From: Planctomycetaceae bacterium
GTDB lineage: Bacteria; Planctomycetota; Planctomycetia; Planctomycetales; Planctomycetaceae
Direction of reading: 5' to 3'
Assembly: GCA_021732995.1 (NCBI GenBank)
Contig: JAKFWA010000092.1
Span: forward strand, 1-64,000
DNA: 64,000 nt
A model generated the notes under the pieces. The model had not been told where the DNA came from. It did no database searches and saw nothing but the letters and a program-made list of their open reading frames with translations. Of this stretch, positions 18,661 to 27,837 are shown one piece after another; the stretch's first letter is position 1; each line of letters starts with the position of its first letter. The translations under genes and the position numbers were made by a program.

Positions 18661-19047
18661 TCATGATTTGCCGTCCAGTTCATCGAGCAGCTTGCGGGCC
18701 TCTTCGATTTCCGCCTTCGACGCTTTGCTGCCCGCGAGAGCTTGCAGCACGAGGCTCATGGCCGAACCGTCGTAAACTTTCTCGATCAACTCATTGAGAA
18801 ACTTCTTCGCCGCGCGATCGCGGGTGATCGCCGCGCGGTAGACATGGGGCGTCGCGGACTCATCGCGTTTCACGAGGCCTTTGGTCAGCATGACCGACAG
18901 CATTTTGACTGTCGTTGAATAGTTCGTGCCTTTGGCTTCGTTCAGCCGCGTGTGAATGTCACGCACGACACTGGGCCCTAGCTCCCACAGGATTCGCAGT
19001 ATCTCCAACTCGACTGCCGTTGGCTGAGAAGATCCCAACTCCCGCAT
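18661..19047 (-). CDS. BlaI/MecI/CopY-family transcriptional repressor
   Basis: A 128-residue winged-helix repressor. The start reads MRELGSSQPTAVELEILRIL, followed by the recognition region VVRDIHTRLNEAKGTNYSTTVKML and the wing around LVKRDESATPHVYRA; the C-terminal half is the dimerisation part that in homologues contains the cleavage site. The ATG at 19047 has GGGAGG six to eight bases upstream and begins exactly where homology begins; a longer frame to 19182 runs through the operator region and is not protein-like. It precedes the M56 gene, which should control it by proteolysis. Twin palindromes lie 52-97 bases upstream of the start, so autorepression is likely. Confidence 0.93.
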   Translation of the reverse strand: MRELGSSQPTAVELEILRILWELGPSVVRDIHTRLNEAKGTNYSTTVKMLSVMLTKGLVKRDESATPHVYRAAITRDRAAKKFLNELIEKVYDGSAMSLVLQALAGSKASKAEIEEARKLLDELDGKS

Positions 19048-19098
19048 GACCTGCCTCCCGGACTGACTCGCAACGGATCGATTCCATACCACACCGCC

Positions 19099-19114
19099 TA
19101 GCGAAAGGTTTCGC
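19099..19114. promoter_or_regulatory. Candidate BlaI operator 1
   Basis: TAGCGAAAGGTTTCGC contains the palindrome GCGAAA-GG-TTTCGC. It lies 52 bases upstream of the blaI ATG. As a whole it is the perfect inverse complement of the second site at 19129-19144. This is the only pair of this kind that I noticed in the window. Confidence 0.7.
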
Positions 19115-19126
19115 CAGAAGCGAATG

Positions 19127-19144
19127 TAGCGAAACCTTTCGCTA
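19127..19144. promoter_or_regulatory. Candidate BlaI operator 2
   Basis: TAGCGAAACCTTTCGCTA has 8-base arms around a central CC. Its centre lies 28 bases from that of the first site, between two and three helical turns. Both sites fall in the short gap between the end of the kinase gene and blaI, where the blaI promoter must be. Confidence 0.72.
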
Positions 19145-19194
19145 CGACAAGTGGAAAGTTTGAAGCAGTCCTTCAGTCGCAAACTGCCAACAAC

Positions 19195-22100
19195 TTATTG
19201 GGGTGCGGCGACTGCCTGGTGCACGGCGGGAACCTGCACGATCCGGAAGCCGACGCGCGATCCCCGAAACACGGGTGCGTAGTCATGCCTGTCGGCGGAA
19301 CGGCAGTCGCGAGCAGCGCTGCTCCAGCTTCCACCACGCAGGACTCGAGTCGCAGATTTGTTCATGCCAGTTGGATCGACATGCGAAGCCGTGAGGTCGT
19401 AGGGACCATACCAGTCGTGGCACCACTCCAGAATGTTGCCGTGCATGTCGAACAGACCTCGGCAATTGGGCCGCAGGCCGGCACCAATGCGAGTCTTGTT
19501 CGCGCTGACATCAAGATACGTGGCGTACTTCACCATCAAAGCCTTATCGCTTCCGAAGCCGTATAAGGAACGCATTCCTGCACGGCTGGCATATTCCCAC
19601 TCGGCCTCTGTCGGCAAGCGGTAGCCCGTACGTTGCAGATCCGTCGGCCAGTTGTCCGGGTCGGCGTTTGATGCTGCGCCGGGGGCTCGCTCAATCGTGG
19701 CAGGATCAGCGTAGCACTGATCTGCTTCCGGGCGTCCGGCCGCTTGAGTCAGCCAGCGGCAATACTTGAGCGCACCGTACCAGCTCGCCGAGTTCATCGG
19801 ATGAGCTGACGTCGGACTTTGCTCTGCGGCGACGGTGATGCCCGTCGGCGCATGAGCATTGAAGTGCTGCCATTGCGCGAGCGTGATCTCCCGATCGCAG
19901 AATGCGATCGGACGAGTTAGCCGAACGTGGTGTGGAGCCTCATCCTGCGACCGCTCTTTCTCGGACACCGGCGAACCCATATCGAACTCGCCGGGTTGAA
20001 AGACGACGAATGTGAAGCAGTCCACAAAGGGCTGGCCGTCAGCTGTCCCACGCACAACGTCGACGTACCAATCGCGTCGCCCAGTCGGGTCGTACGCGAG
20101 CGGCGTTTGGTCGACTTGAGTCACTACTTCTGTCTGGTTCCAGGATCTGAGTAACCAGCCCACGGCGCTATGAATTCCCGATTGGGGATCATGGCGATAC
20201 CAGTCTTCCAGCAGCGTCAGCACCTTCTTGCGGCGATCGGCGGGAATATCGGTCAGTTGAAACTCGCCCAGTGCAATCAGCAGTCCGAGTCGGATCGTGT
20301 AGAGTGGCCCCGTCGCGGATGCTTCAGCTTGCTCAAGAGCATCAAGCAGTTCGGACGTCGTGACTCCACGCGTGCTTTGGCTATGAGCAAACTGCGTCAT
20401 CGCCTCAGGATCATCACGCACTCGTAGCGCATCGAAGGCGTGTCGTGCATCCTTAAGCCGTACCAAGGCAACCGCAGCACCTGCCCGCTGCTTGCCGAGC
20501 GCCACGCGTTCAAACTCAGACAGTGTTGAATTGGGTTCTCGCGCGGCAATGTCCTGGAAGATTGGCAGCACGGCGTCCCGCTGGCTTTCGGCGAGCGGAA
20601 AGAGAATCTCGAACTGAGCGGGATCTGCCTCGGCTAATAGTCTGGCGATGCGAGGGGCGTCACTCTTGACGAACTCTGCCAATGCTGACGCCGCTGCACT
20701 GCGTTCCGTTTCACGCAGGCCAAGGTCTCGAAAGCGAGCTTCCAGATCGGGAGTGAGCTTTGTCGCTAATGGTTGCAGGGCACTGAGGAGCACCGATTGA
20801 TGAATCGGATTTTCTGCTGTGAGACGCTCTGCCAGAAAATGAATATCAGCGTCCGCCCATTCGCCCTGCTGATCCCAACTGGCCAACGCCATTCCCGCCT
20901 TCAGGCGAGCACGCTGCGAGGTGGACGATACCGCGCTGGAATCGCCGCTCGGACCGCGAAACACTGGCCAAAGTTGAGGAACCAGCCGTGCGATTCGCTC
21001 GCTGGACTTGGCCAATCGATCTCGGATGATCGGAAACTCGTCGTAGGACGAATCGAGCATGCGTTCGACAAGGAACGCCGTCTGAGAGTCATCGACATCG
21101 AGCAGAGCGAGACTTGCTCGCAGTTGGGCGACGTTCGAAGCGTCGAGCTCCTCTCTGGTCGTGAAGTATTCGCGGAGCAACGGATCTGCCCAACGGCGAT
21201 AACCGGGCAGGTCCTCATCCAGCAGTCTTGGAAGCTCTGTCGGCACCGCAGAGGCAATCTGCTGCACCAGACGTCGTCCCTGAGAGCGTCCGTTCGTGTC
21301 CCAGGCGACGACACTCAAGGACGTTACAGCCAGTAGCAGCAAAGCCAACAGGCTCCCGTACCAGTGTCGAGCGGCTCTCAGGAGTTGACGCTGCTCGGGC
21401 GATCGATGTGACCGCGGCACGCCAAGTTGAATTGCGATGTACTCAGCGATCGACGGATAGAAGCGTCGTTCTTTCGTACGCAGCCACTGAGTTGTTCGTT
21501 CGGCCAGCGCCAGCTCCGCGCGTCCTCGCCATGTTTCACGCTGCTTGCGAGTCAGCCAGTCGCGGATCGACGGCACAAGATAGTCGTGAGCCAACTGGTA
21601 CGAAGTTGTTTCAGTCTGAGCTGTGGCGGTTGAAGCATCTCCGTCTTCAGCGACCGGAGTAATGATGCGTAGTTCGCGATCCAGGATCTCAAGCAGGCGT
21701 TGAAAGCGCTGCTCATCTTCAAGATCAGACGCGACTCGCAAATCGTTGCGCGTGCGGCGCTGTCCTTTGATGTCAGTACCCACATTCGGCAGCAAGGCTT
21801 TCAGGACACCGCGCACTGGCTTCTCAAGGTGTCGCAGTTCGGGATGTCGAGCCTGACTCCCGAATGTTTCCTCGAGGAAGGCAACGCCGACACCGGCTGC
21901 ACCACCAACTTCGCGCAGCGTTGCAGGGGTCCATTCGCGTTCTCGCAGCATGTCCGCGAACAGACTGAGACGCACGCAGATCACACGTCGGTCTTCGGAC
22001 ATTCCGGTGACTGCGTCGTCCAGAAAATGCTCTTGAGCGGCTGATAACTTCACGTTCAAAGCTGGCAGTCGTCCATAAGCGGCTCCAAACGCATGCAGCA

Positions 22101-24012
22101 CTCGTCGCGCGTGCGACAGGTCAAACAAGTCCACCAGCCGTGAGTTCACGCCGTCAATCAGGGGGATTTCAAGCTCATGAAACAGCCGCGACGTTGGCAC
22201 CCAGAAGTCTTCGCGGATCAGCAACAAGAACTGGATGTTCTCACCATCCGCCTGCCGCAAGGCCCGCACGAGTTCGGTCGCTCGCATCTCAGAACGATTC
22301 ACGTGCAGCCACTGCTCGAACTGGTCAATGACAATCAGCAGCTTGCGACGTTTTCTGAGCAGCGGATCGCGGCGCAGCGTCTTCAGAAATTCATTCAGCG
22401 GCACTTCGGTCTGATTGCTTCCGCGTGCTCCGTCAACGGACTCTGCGTTGGCCTGAGCAAACGTTCCCGGGCATTCGCGACTCACCAGTTGTCGAATGCG
22501 GTCTTCCGTTCCAGACGGTGTTGCTTCCAGATAGACCGCCATCACCGATGGCGACAGTCTTGGAATCAAGCCGGCTTTCACAAGACTGCTCTTACCGCAT
22601 CCCGATGGGCCGTACATCAACCCGACGCTGAATGTTTCATCGCGCCGCGTCTGCTCGATCTGCCGTTTCCATTCGGAGATCGACATCGGCAAGCCGTGCT
22701 TGTCGCGAGTTCCCGGCAGCAGATGCAGGAAGTAGTCGGCGTCGTCTTTGTCGAACGAACGCAGCCCTTTCGGCTCGATCTGAGCAAGGGCCGTATCCGA
22801 GTCAGCAACGGTCGGTCGAGACGTCGTGCTCGCGGCTGCTGATTGATGACCAGTTGACTGTGCCGCAACGGAAACTCCCGACGATGTTGACTGCCCGGAC
22901 GCGGGGCTGGTATGCGTAGCCCAACTGGCGCTCACCGCCGAGTTCATTGAGCCGCCGGTCAGCGTTGGCAGTTCTTGCGGCCAACTCTGATTTGCGGCGG
23001 CGCTTGCGGGTTGTGCCCGCAACGCGATCGCGACTTCGCGCAGCTCCACCGCCATCTCGCCCGCGTGCCGATACCGTTCATCCTGCCGCTTGCGGAGCGC
23101 TCGCTGGCAAATGTGATCGAGTTCGTCCGGCAGCGAGGGGTTTTCGAGCTGCAGAGAGCGAGGCGGAGTCTCGAGGATCAGCCGCTTGAGCTGTTCTGAG
23201 TTGCGATGATCTGCAAAGGGAGGCTTACCGCACAGCATCTCATAGAGCGTCGCGCCGAGGCTGTAGATGTCCGTGCGATACGTGACGAGGTGCGGTTCAC
23301 CATCCGCCTGTTCGGGCGAGTAGTACAACGGCGTACCCGCTGCGGTATCGTCACGCCGCAGCATTTCAGACTCGGTCACCGCGAGGCCGAAGTCCGCGAG
23401 GTACGGCTCACCCCGCGAATCCAGCATGATGTTGGCGGGCTTGATGTCGCGGTGGATGAGCTTCTTGCGGTGAGCGACATACAGGGCATCGGCGAGCTTT
23501 GCCATGATGATTGCGGCGCTCAGGGGATCAAACGGCCCGGACTTCAACTGATCGCGCAGCGTGCCACCGTCGATGTAAGCGTAAACGAGATACCAGTCAT
23601 CCGGTTGACTGTCGGGCAGATGGAAGTCGAGCAGGCGAACAATGTGTGGATGCTCAAGGTTCCGAACCGCTTCGGCTTCTTGTTGCAGAGTTTGCTGAAT
23701 CCGCCTGACAACTTCGGGATGCGTCCCGGGCTTGAACTCAGCGATCTTGACCGCCGCCAGTTGCCCTGCATCATCAACGCCGAGGTAGACCGCTCCGAAA
23801 GAACCCTTTCCGAGTTTCTTTTGAATGCGAAACCGGCCAATGCGCTCGGGTAATTGGCCACTCAGCACCGCTGGATGAACCGCTGGCTTTGAGATCGCCG
23901 AGGCGTCTTCGATACGCGTTTCACCAGATTGAACCGATTCTGCGTCTGCGCCTTTTTGAATCGGTTCATTGGCCGTTGCCTGAGGCTCAAGTTCCTGATC
24001 GGGGTTGCTCAT
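19195..24012 (-). CDS. Ser/Thr protein kinase - STAND NTPase - SUMF1 fusion
   Basis: A 1605-residue membrane protein. Residues about 58-330 are a Hanks-type kinase: glycine loop GKGSFGAVYLG, Lys89, catalytic HRD at 187-189, and DFG at 207-209, all intact. A Ser/Thr/Ala-rich linker follows. Residues about 425-900 hold a STAND-type NTPase with Walker A GPSGCGKS at 468-475 and a Walker B-like LLIVIDQFEQWL. A single transmembrane helix (near 905-925, LLALLLLAVTSLSVVAW) is followed by an alpha-helical region. The C-terminus (about 1345-1590) is a SUMF1/FGE-sulfatase domain with GYRLPTEAEWEYASRAG, GNILEWCHDWYG and LRGGSW. The layout suggests an outer domain sensing something and a cytoplasmic kinase signalling it; the substrate is unknown. 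SUMF1-like domains in such fusions usually lack proven FGE activity. Confidence 0.9.
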   Translation of the reverse strand: MSNPDQELEPQATANEPIQKGADAESVQSGETRIEDASAISKPAVHPAVLSGQLPERIGRFRIQKKLGKGSFGAVYLGVDDAGQLAAVKIAEFKPGTHPEVVRRIQQTLQQEAEAVRNLEHPHIVRLLDFHLPDSQPDDWYLVYAYIDGGTLRDQLKSGPFDPLSAAIIMAKLADALYVAHRKKLIHRDIKPANIMLDSRGEPYLADFGLAVTESEMLRRDDTAAGTPLYYSPEQADGEPHLVTYRTDIYSLGATLYEMLCGKPPFADHRNSEQLKRLILETPPRSLQLENPSLPDELDHICQRALRKRQDERYRHAGEMAVELREVAIALRAQPASAAANQSWPQELPTLTGGSMNSAVSASWATHTSPASGQSTSSGVSVAAQSTGHQSAAASTTSRPTVADSDTALAQIEPKGLRSFDKDDADYFLHLLPGTRDKHGLPMSISEWKRQIEQTRRDETFSVGLMYGPSGCGKSSLVKAGLIPRLSPSVMAVYLEATPSGTEDRIRQLVSRECPGTFAQANAESVDGARGSNQTEVPLNEFLKTLRRDPLLRKRRKLLIVIDQFEQWLHVNRSEMRATELVRALRQADGENIQFLLLIREDFWVPTSRLFHELEIPLIDGVNSRLVDLFDLSHARRVLHAFGAAYGRLPALNVKLSAAQEHFLDDAVTGMSEDRRVICVRLSLFADMLREREWTPATLREVGGAAGVGVAFLEETFGSQARHPELRHLEKPVRGVLKALLPNVGTDIKGQRRTRNDLRVASDLEDEQRFQRLLEILDRELRIITPVAEDGDASTATAQTETTSYQLAHDYLVPSIRDWLTRKQRETWRGRAELALAERTTQWLRTKERRFYPSIAEYIAIQLGVPRSHRSPEQRQLLRAARHWYGSLLALLLLAVTSLSVVAWDTNGRSQGRRLVQQIASAVPTELPRLLDEDLPGYRRWADPLLREYFTTREELDASNVAQLRASLALLDVDDSQTAFLVERMLDSSYDEFPIIRDRLAKSSERIARLVPQLWPVFRGPSGDSSAVSSTSQRARLKAGMALASWDQQGEWADADIHFLAERLTAENPIHQSVLLSALQPLATKLTPDLEARFRDLGLRETERSAAASALAEFVKSDAPRIARLLAEADPAQFEILFPLAESQRDAVLPIFQDIAAREPNSTLSEFERVALGKQRAGAAVALVRLKDARHAFDALRVRDDPEAMTQFAHSQSTRGVTTSELLDALEQAEASATGPLYTIRLGLLIALGEFQLTDIPADRRKKVLTLLEDWYRHDPQSGIHSAVGWLLRSWNQTEVVTQVDQTPLAYDPTGRRDWYVDVVRGTADGQPFVDCFTFVVFQPGEFDMGSPVSEKERSQDEAPHHVRLTRPIAFCDREITLAQWQHFNAHAPTGITVAAEQSPTSAHPMNSASWYGALKYCRWLTQAAGRPEADQCYADPATIERAPGAASNADPDNWPTDLQRTGYRLPTEAEWEYASRAGMRSLYGFGSDKALMVKYATYLDVSANKTRIGAGLRPNCRGLFDMHGNILEWCHDWYGPYDLTASHVDPTGMNKSATRVLRGGSWSSAARDCRSADRHDYAPVFRGSRVGFRIVQVPAVHQAVAAPQ

Positions 24013-24141
24013 CCGCTACAGATCCGCCGCCGGTGTTGAAACAAGTCCTTGGCCCGCATACGGGCAATGAACTCGCCCGTGTCATGTTCTCGTTTCATAC
24101 CGAGTCTCGCGGTCGATCACCACTCGCCGCCCTGATCTTAA

Positions 24142-24399
24142 CTTGGTCTTCAAGAGCGAAGTTTCACACACGCTGCGGAACATTTACAAAGAGCGGCACT
24201 GTTCGATCCTGACGAGCCACTCTACGCCTACTTGCTGGCTTACTCGCAATATCGCGCGGGACGTGTCGATGATGCCAAGCAGACACTCCAGCGAGCGAAG
24301 GCACTGGAGGAACAACGCCCGATTCTGAAATGGGCGCAGCAGATGGAGCACTATCAGGGACCATCGCGTGCGTGGCTCGATCGTGGCCGCCGTAACTAA
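24142..24399 (+). pseudogene. TPR-protein C-terminal remnant
   Basis: An 86-codon open frame with no ATG, beginning just after an in-frame stop and ending TAA at 24397-24399. The translation is strongly protein-like: AEHLQRAALFDPDEPLYAYL, then AYSQYRAGRVDDAKQTLQRA, then KALEEQRPILKWAQQMEHY. It has the A/L/Y spacing of a tetratricopeptide repeat. No start codon, Shine-Dalgarno or upstream half is present, so this is most likely the tail of a gene whose front has been lost. It ends four bases before the broken gene on the other strand. Confidence 0.6.
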
Positions 24400-24403
24400 C
24401 GGC

Positions 24404-24795
24404 TCATTTCAGTTGCTGGAAGCTCAGCAACTGCGGCGGCTTCGGGAACTTCTCGGGGCCGTAAGCGACCGATGTCTTGCCCTGCATATCAATTCGCACG
24501 ATCTTCGTGACCTCCGTCACATACAACGCATCATGAAAGAACATGATGCCTTTGGGATCGTCCAGACCTCCCGCAAACGTGCTGGCCTTGCCGTCGCGAA
24601 TGACAGTGATCTTGCCGTCGCCCTTGACTCCCGCCTCAGCAATCTCGGTCACATCACATACGGCAAACCCTGCTGGCCGTAACACACGGACTCGGGATTC
24701 TTCATCCCGGACACAGTGGTCTGCGGGGTAGCAGCAGCGAACGCGACTGACGTCATGCAGAGCGCGCTCAGCACGCCTGACACCAGAATCCTCAT
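24404..24795 (-). pseudogene. Frameshifted, truncated exported NHL/SMP-30-like propeller gene
   Basis: The ATG at 24795 starts a good signal peptide (MRILVSGVLSALCMTSVAFA) and a mature part TVSGMKNPESVCYGQQGLPY. The frame then stops, but the next frame continues VTEIAEAGVKGDGKITVI, GGLDDPKGIMFFHDALYVTE and so on. The break is a five-base tandem duplication, TGTGA twice; removing one copy restores Tyr-Val-Thr-Glu-Ile. The second frame itself ends early at FPKPPQLLSFQQLK, where I would expect many more propeller blades. The gene therefore carries both a frameshift and a lost 3' part. Confidence 0.75.
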
Positions 24796-24955
24796 TACGA
24801 CTCCTTGACCAATGGGATCGATGCTCATCGCTGGCTCCGATACGCCAATCAATCAAGCATTCATTAGAATGATGAGGCTTCGCAGTTCGGGCATCAAGCG
24901 CCAGCCAAATGAAAGCGGCGCCGGCTCTAAAGCTCTCTGTGTGTGGTTCGCAGGT

Positions 24956-25963
24956 TCATTGACCGCGACGCCACTGAAACAGCTCGGAGCCCATCTTCAT
25001 CACGTAGAGCGTATCGTGACGCGCGTCGTATTCGACCCACGACAACGCTCCCGCTCCCTTCATCCCCGCCGGCAATGCGATCGCCGGTTGCCAGTTTACT
25101 CCGCCGTCTGTGGATTCGCGGATGCCACCCTGAGTCAGCACGAAGAAGTGTTGAGCGTTCTTGCCGAACACTGGGCCGCAAATGCCATCTTTGACGGCGG
25201 ACAACTGCTTCCAGGTTTGCCCCTTGTCAGAAGACGCAATCAGAGCATCGGTCAGGAGCCAGTAGACCGTTCCCGAATGAAAGCGAGGCAAGGCGCGGGC
25301 CGGACCGTCGCCAATGCGTTCAAAGGTCTTACCTGCGTCAGTCGTACGCAGCAGTCCGGGCTTCGAGTTTGATTTCGACTTAGCCTCAGAAACAACAGCC
25401 GTCTGGCCGTCAAAGATCCACGCTGGCCCGTAGCCGTTGCCGATCTCATCGAACGTCTTGCCGCCGTCACGAGAGACGAGCAGCAAGCCATCGGCCTCGT
25501 GCTTGAGCGTCAGAATGAAGCTCAGTTGCGGATCGCTCCAATCGACGGCACACCAATCCACGTGAGTCGACTTGGGAGACAGCGCCGTCCATGTTTCACC
25601 GGTGTCGTTGCTGGTGATCAGCGGCGAGCCATAGACCAGTGCCGACACCAACCGTTTGTGCCCAATCGGATCGATCATCAGGCAGGCTGGCGTTTCGGTG
25701 CGTCCCTTCAACTCCACAGAACCCATTCGATGCCAGGTCTTGCATTGATCCTGCGACCGAAACAGACCGCGATCACTCAAATTGATAATCACATCGCTGC
25801 TAGGCGAATGCACGACGACACCACACAACCCGCCGAAACCGGTCTTCTCCGCCTTCAACAGATCTGTGGTCACGGGCACCCACTCTTGTGCAGGAGCAGC
25901 TATACAGAGAACAAGAGTCAGCCCGATCGAGAGCGCAAGCCGAAAGAGCATGGTGGTATCCAT
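24956..25963 (-). CDS. Exported BNR/sialidase-repeat beta-propeller protein
   Basis: From the ATG at 25963 the protein has 335 residues with a signal peptide (MDTTMLFRLALSIGLTLVL, cleaved near AAPAQ). Asp-box (BNR) repeats recur along the chain: LFRSQDQCKTW, SNDTGETWTAL, VSRDGGKTFDEI, RTTDAGKTFERI, SSDKGQTWKQL and STDGGVNW. This is the pattern of sialidase-like and sortilin-like (VPS10) propellers. No catalytic arginine triad of true sialidases can be picked out, so a binding or unknown role is more likely. An ATG at 25951 is an alternative start. The gene precedes no obvious partner; the next gene upstream is another exported propeller protein in the same orientation. Confidence 0.8.
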   Translation of the reverse strand: MDTTMLFRLALSIGLTLVLCIAAPAQEWVPVTTDLLKAEKTGFGGLCGVVVHSPSSDVIINLSDRGLFRSQDQCKTWHRMGSVELKGRTETPACLMIDPIGHKRLVSALVYGSPLITSNDTGETWTALSPKSTHVDWCAVDWSDPQLSFILTLKHEADGLLLVSRDGGKTFDEIGNGYGPAWIFDGQTAVVSEAKSKSNSKPGLLRTTDAGKTFERIGDGPARALPRFHSGTVYWLLTDALIASSDKGQTWKQLSAVKDGICGPVFGKNAQHFFVLTQGGIRESTDGGVNWQPAIALPAGMKGAGALSWVEYDARHDTLYVMKMGSELFQWRRGQ

Positions 25964-26017
25964 TGAGGAGTTGCAGGAATCAAGACACACAGGGAAGGCA
26001 TTAGTATCTGAGGTGTG

Positions 26018-27325
26018 TCATTTGGCTGCGACGCAGAACACATTGCGGGTGCCCACGAGAAACAGTTTTCCGTTCGCGACCGCAGGCGAGGCGTGGTTGG
26101 GATCACCCAAGTCATTGATACTCAAGACGTCGAATTTGTCGCCCGACTGCAAGACATAGCTGACGCCCGCAGTCGCGAAGAACAACCGACCGGAAGAATC
26201 GGCGATCGGACTGGCCCACGTGCTCGTCAACTTATCGAGACGCTGTGCGTAGACAAGCTCCCCGCTCTCCGCTTTCCAGCACTTCAGGACGTTCGGCGAG
26301 TGCAACCGATAGACTCGCTGCCCGACGATAATCGGCGAGCCAATCCCTTCCGGAACCTGATTGATACGCCACCTGATGTGAGTCTTGGTGACGTCACCAG
26401 AACCCGTGGGATCAATCGCAATCCCCGGCCCGCCGCGTCCGTTGTCGCAGTACACAATGCCTGCTCCGAAAGCGATGGACGCGGCTTCGCCACCGCCGCG
26501 ACACCACCAGAGGAGTTCGCCATTCAGCGGATTGAACGACTGGATGCCGCGGTCAGATTCACCGCCGCCTGAGGCCGCAATCACCAGTTGTGGCTTCCCA
26601 TCGATATCAATCTTCACGGGAGTGCTGTGGGCGAACCCCGTCTGCGGTAGCGGCGTCGCCCAGCGAACCGCTCCGCTGGCCTTTTCATAGGCAATCAGCT
26701 TTGAGTCCTTCTTGTTGGACATTGCGCAGAGCATCAGCACCGTATCGTTGAACAAGACCGGACTGCTGCCGAGCGTCACATCGAACGAGTGCGGCACAAT
26801 GTCGTGACGCCAGACGATCTTTCCGTCCATGTTGAGGGAGGCGATCACGGAAGACCCAAACGCCACATACACGCGTTCGCCATCCGTAGCAGGAGTCGGT
26901 GCTGCATACCCGCCACCTGGTCCACTTCGGAAGTCATTCCGCAGCCAGGGTCCGGGCTCTACGACCGTATCCCACAACAATTTGCCCTCATTCACGTCGT
27001 AACACAGCACGTGGTGGTCAGGGATGACAGTCTTGCGATCTGTTACCGACTCCGCCCAGCGAACCGTGCAAACAAACAATCGCCCGCCCGACGCAACCGG
27101 ACTGGCCAATCCTTCTCCGACTAAAGGCGACTTCCACAACACGTTCTCATGATCTGCGCCGCCCCATTTGATGGGCAGATTCGTCTCCGTCGAGTGCCCC
27201 AACCCGGTCGGCCCTCGAAACTGCGGCCAGTCCTCGGCTCGTGCTGCGTCATGTACGACCAATGTCTGGCCGAGGGCTATCCACAGCACGGTCCCAGCCA
27301 ACTGCTTCAAGAATGGGGATGCCAT
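26018..27325 (-). CDS. Exported PQQ-like beta-propeller protein
   Basis: A 435-residue protein of the PQQ-binding-like (outer membrane BamB/quinoprotein-like) propeller family. The mature N-terminus EDWPQFRGPTGLGHSTETNL is the standard Planctomycete opening, and repeated blades follow: ENVLWKSPLVGEGLASPVAS, GERVYVAFGSSVIASLNMDG, GKPQLVIAASGG, NGELLWWC. The start at 27325 (MASPFLKQLAGTVLWIALG) gives a clean signal peptide and has AGGAG upstream. The longer in-frame opening at 27400 lacks such signals. These proteins are exported; whether they bind PQQ is usually unknown. Confidence 0.87.
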   Translation of the reverse strand: MASPFLKQLAGTVLWIALGQTLVVHDAARAEDWPQFRGPTGLGHSTETNLPIKWGGADHENVLWKSPLVGEGLASPVASGGRLFVCTVRWAESVTDRKTVIPDHHVLCYDVNEGKLLWDTVVEPGPWLRNDFRSGPGGGYAAPTPATDGERVYVAFGSSVIASLNMDGKIVWRHDIVPHSFDVTLGSSPVLFNDTVLMLCAMSNKKDSKLIAYEKASGAVRWATPLPQTGFAHSTPVKIDIDGKPQLVIAASGGGESDRGIQSFNPLNGELLWWCRGGGEAASIAFGAGIVYCDNGRGGPGIAIDPTGSGDVTKTHIRWRINQVPEGIGSPIIVGQRVYRLHSPNVLKCWKAESGELVYAQRLDKLTSTWASPIADSSGRLFFATAGVSYVLQSGDKFDVLSINDLGDPNHASPAVANGKLFLVGTRNVFCVAAK

Positions 27326-27501
27326 CTGAGATTCTCCTGGGAGCGCGCACCAGCGGAATGATGAAGCGTCGAATGAATGTCCGCGAGAACGCCCATTCAA
27401 AACTCACCGAGGTGGAAGTCGTAGGTTCATCGCCGCGAGAGATCAAATCGGGCGCCCCCCCAGCGACCGGTGTCCAAATGGCAGCCGTAGTCCGACAACT
27501 C

Positions 27502-27759
27502 CTACTGATCCTCATCCTCGTACTCGAGTTCGGCTCGGACGGTGGCGTTGCCGTGATCGTCGAGGTCGACGTGCAGAATGTTGGGATGGCAGCAGATGGG
27601 GCAGTCTTCGACGTACTCCTGGTGGTGACCCGCTGAGAAATCAATCGGGATCACGATCTCTTCACCACAGGCTTCACAGATGTAGGTGGCTTCGTCTCGA
27701 ATCATAATGAGGGTCTCGATCATCGGACCACGACGGTTGAAATCTCGACCAGACGCCAT
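27502..27759 (-). CDS. CPXCG-motif small cysteine-rich (zinc) protein
   Basis: An 85-residue protein. The core has two CxxC knuckles, YICEACGEEI and VEDCPICCHPN, about 25 residues apart, followed by an acidic C-terminus ending YEDEDQ. This matches the small CPXCG-motif family, which probably binds one zinc ion; its role is not known. The start is uncertain: ATGs at 27759, 27723 and 27705 are all in frame, and the last gives the usual family length of about 67 residues. It stands between the haem-binding dehydrogenase gene and the PQQ-like gene in the same direction. Confidence 0.85.
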   Translation of the reverse strand: MASGRDFNRRGPMIETLIMIRDEATYICEACGEEIVIPIDFSAGHHQEYVEDCPICCHPNILHVDLDDHGNATVRAELEYEDEDQ

Positions 27760-27837
27760 ATGGGCGGACGGTCAAGCAGCCTCCGTTTCGCATTATCCCC
27801 AGCAGGGCAGGGCGGGTGCAAATGAAGGACGGTAAGT

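Noticed and set aside
11900-19047. Beta-lactam resistance locus
   Set aside because: BlaI and M56 are present, but there is no penicillin-binding sensor domain and no beta-lactamase or PBP gene nearby.
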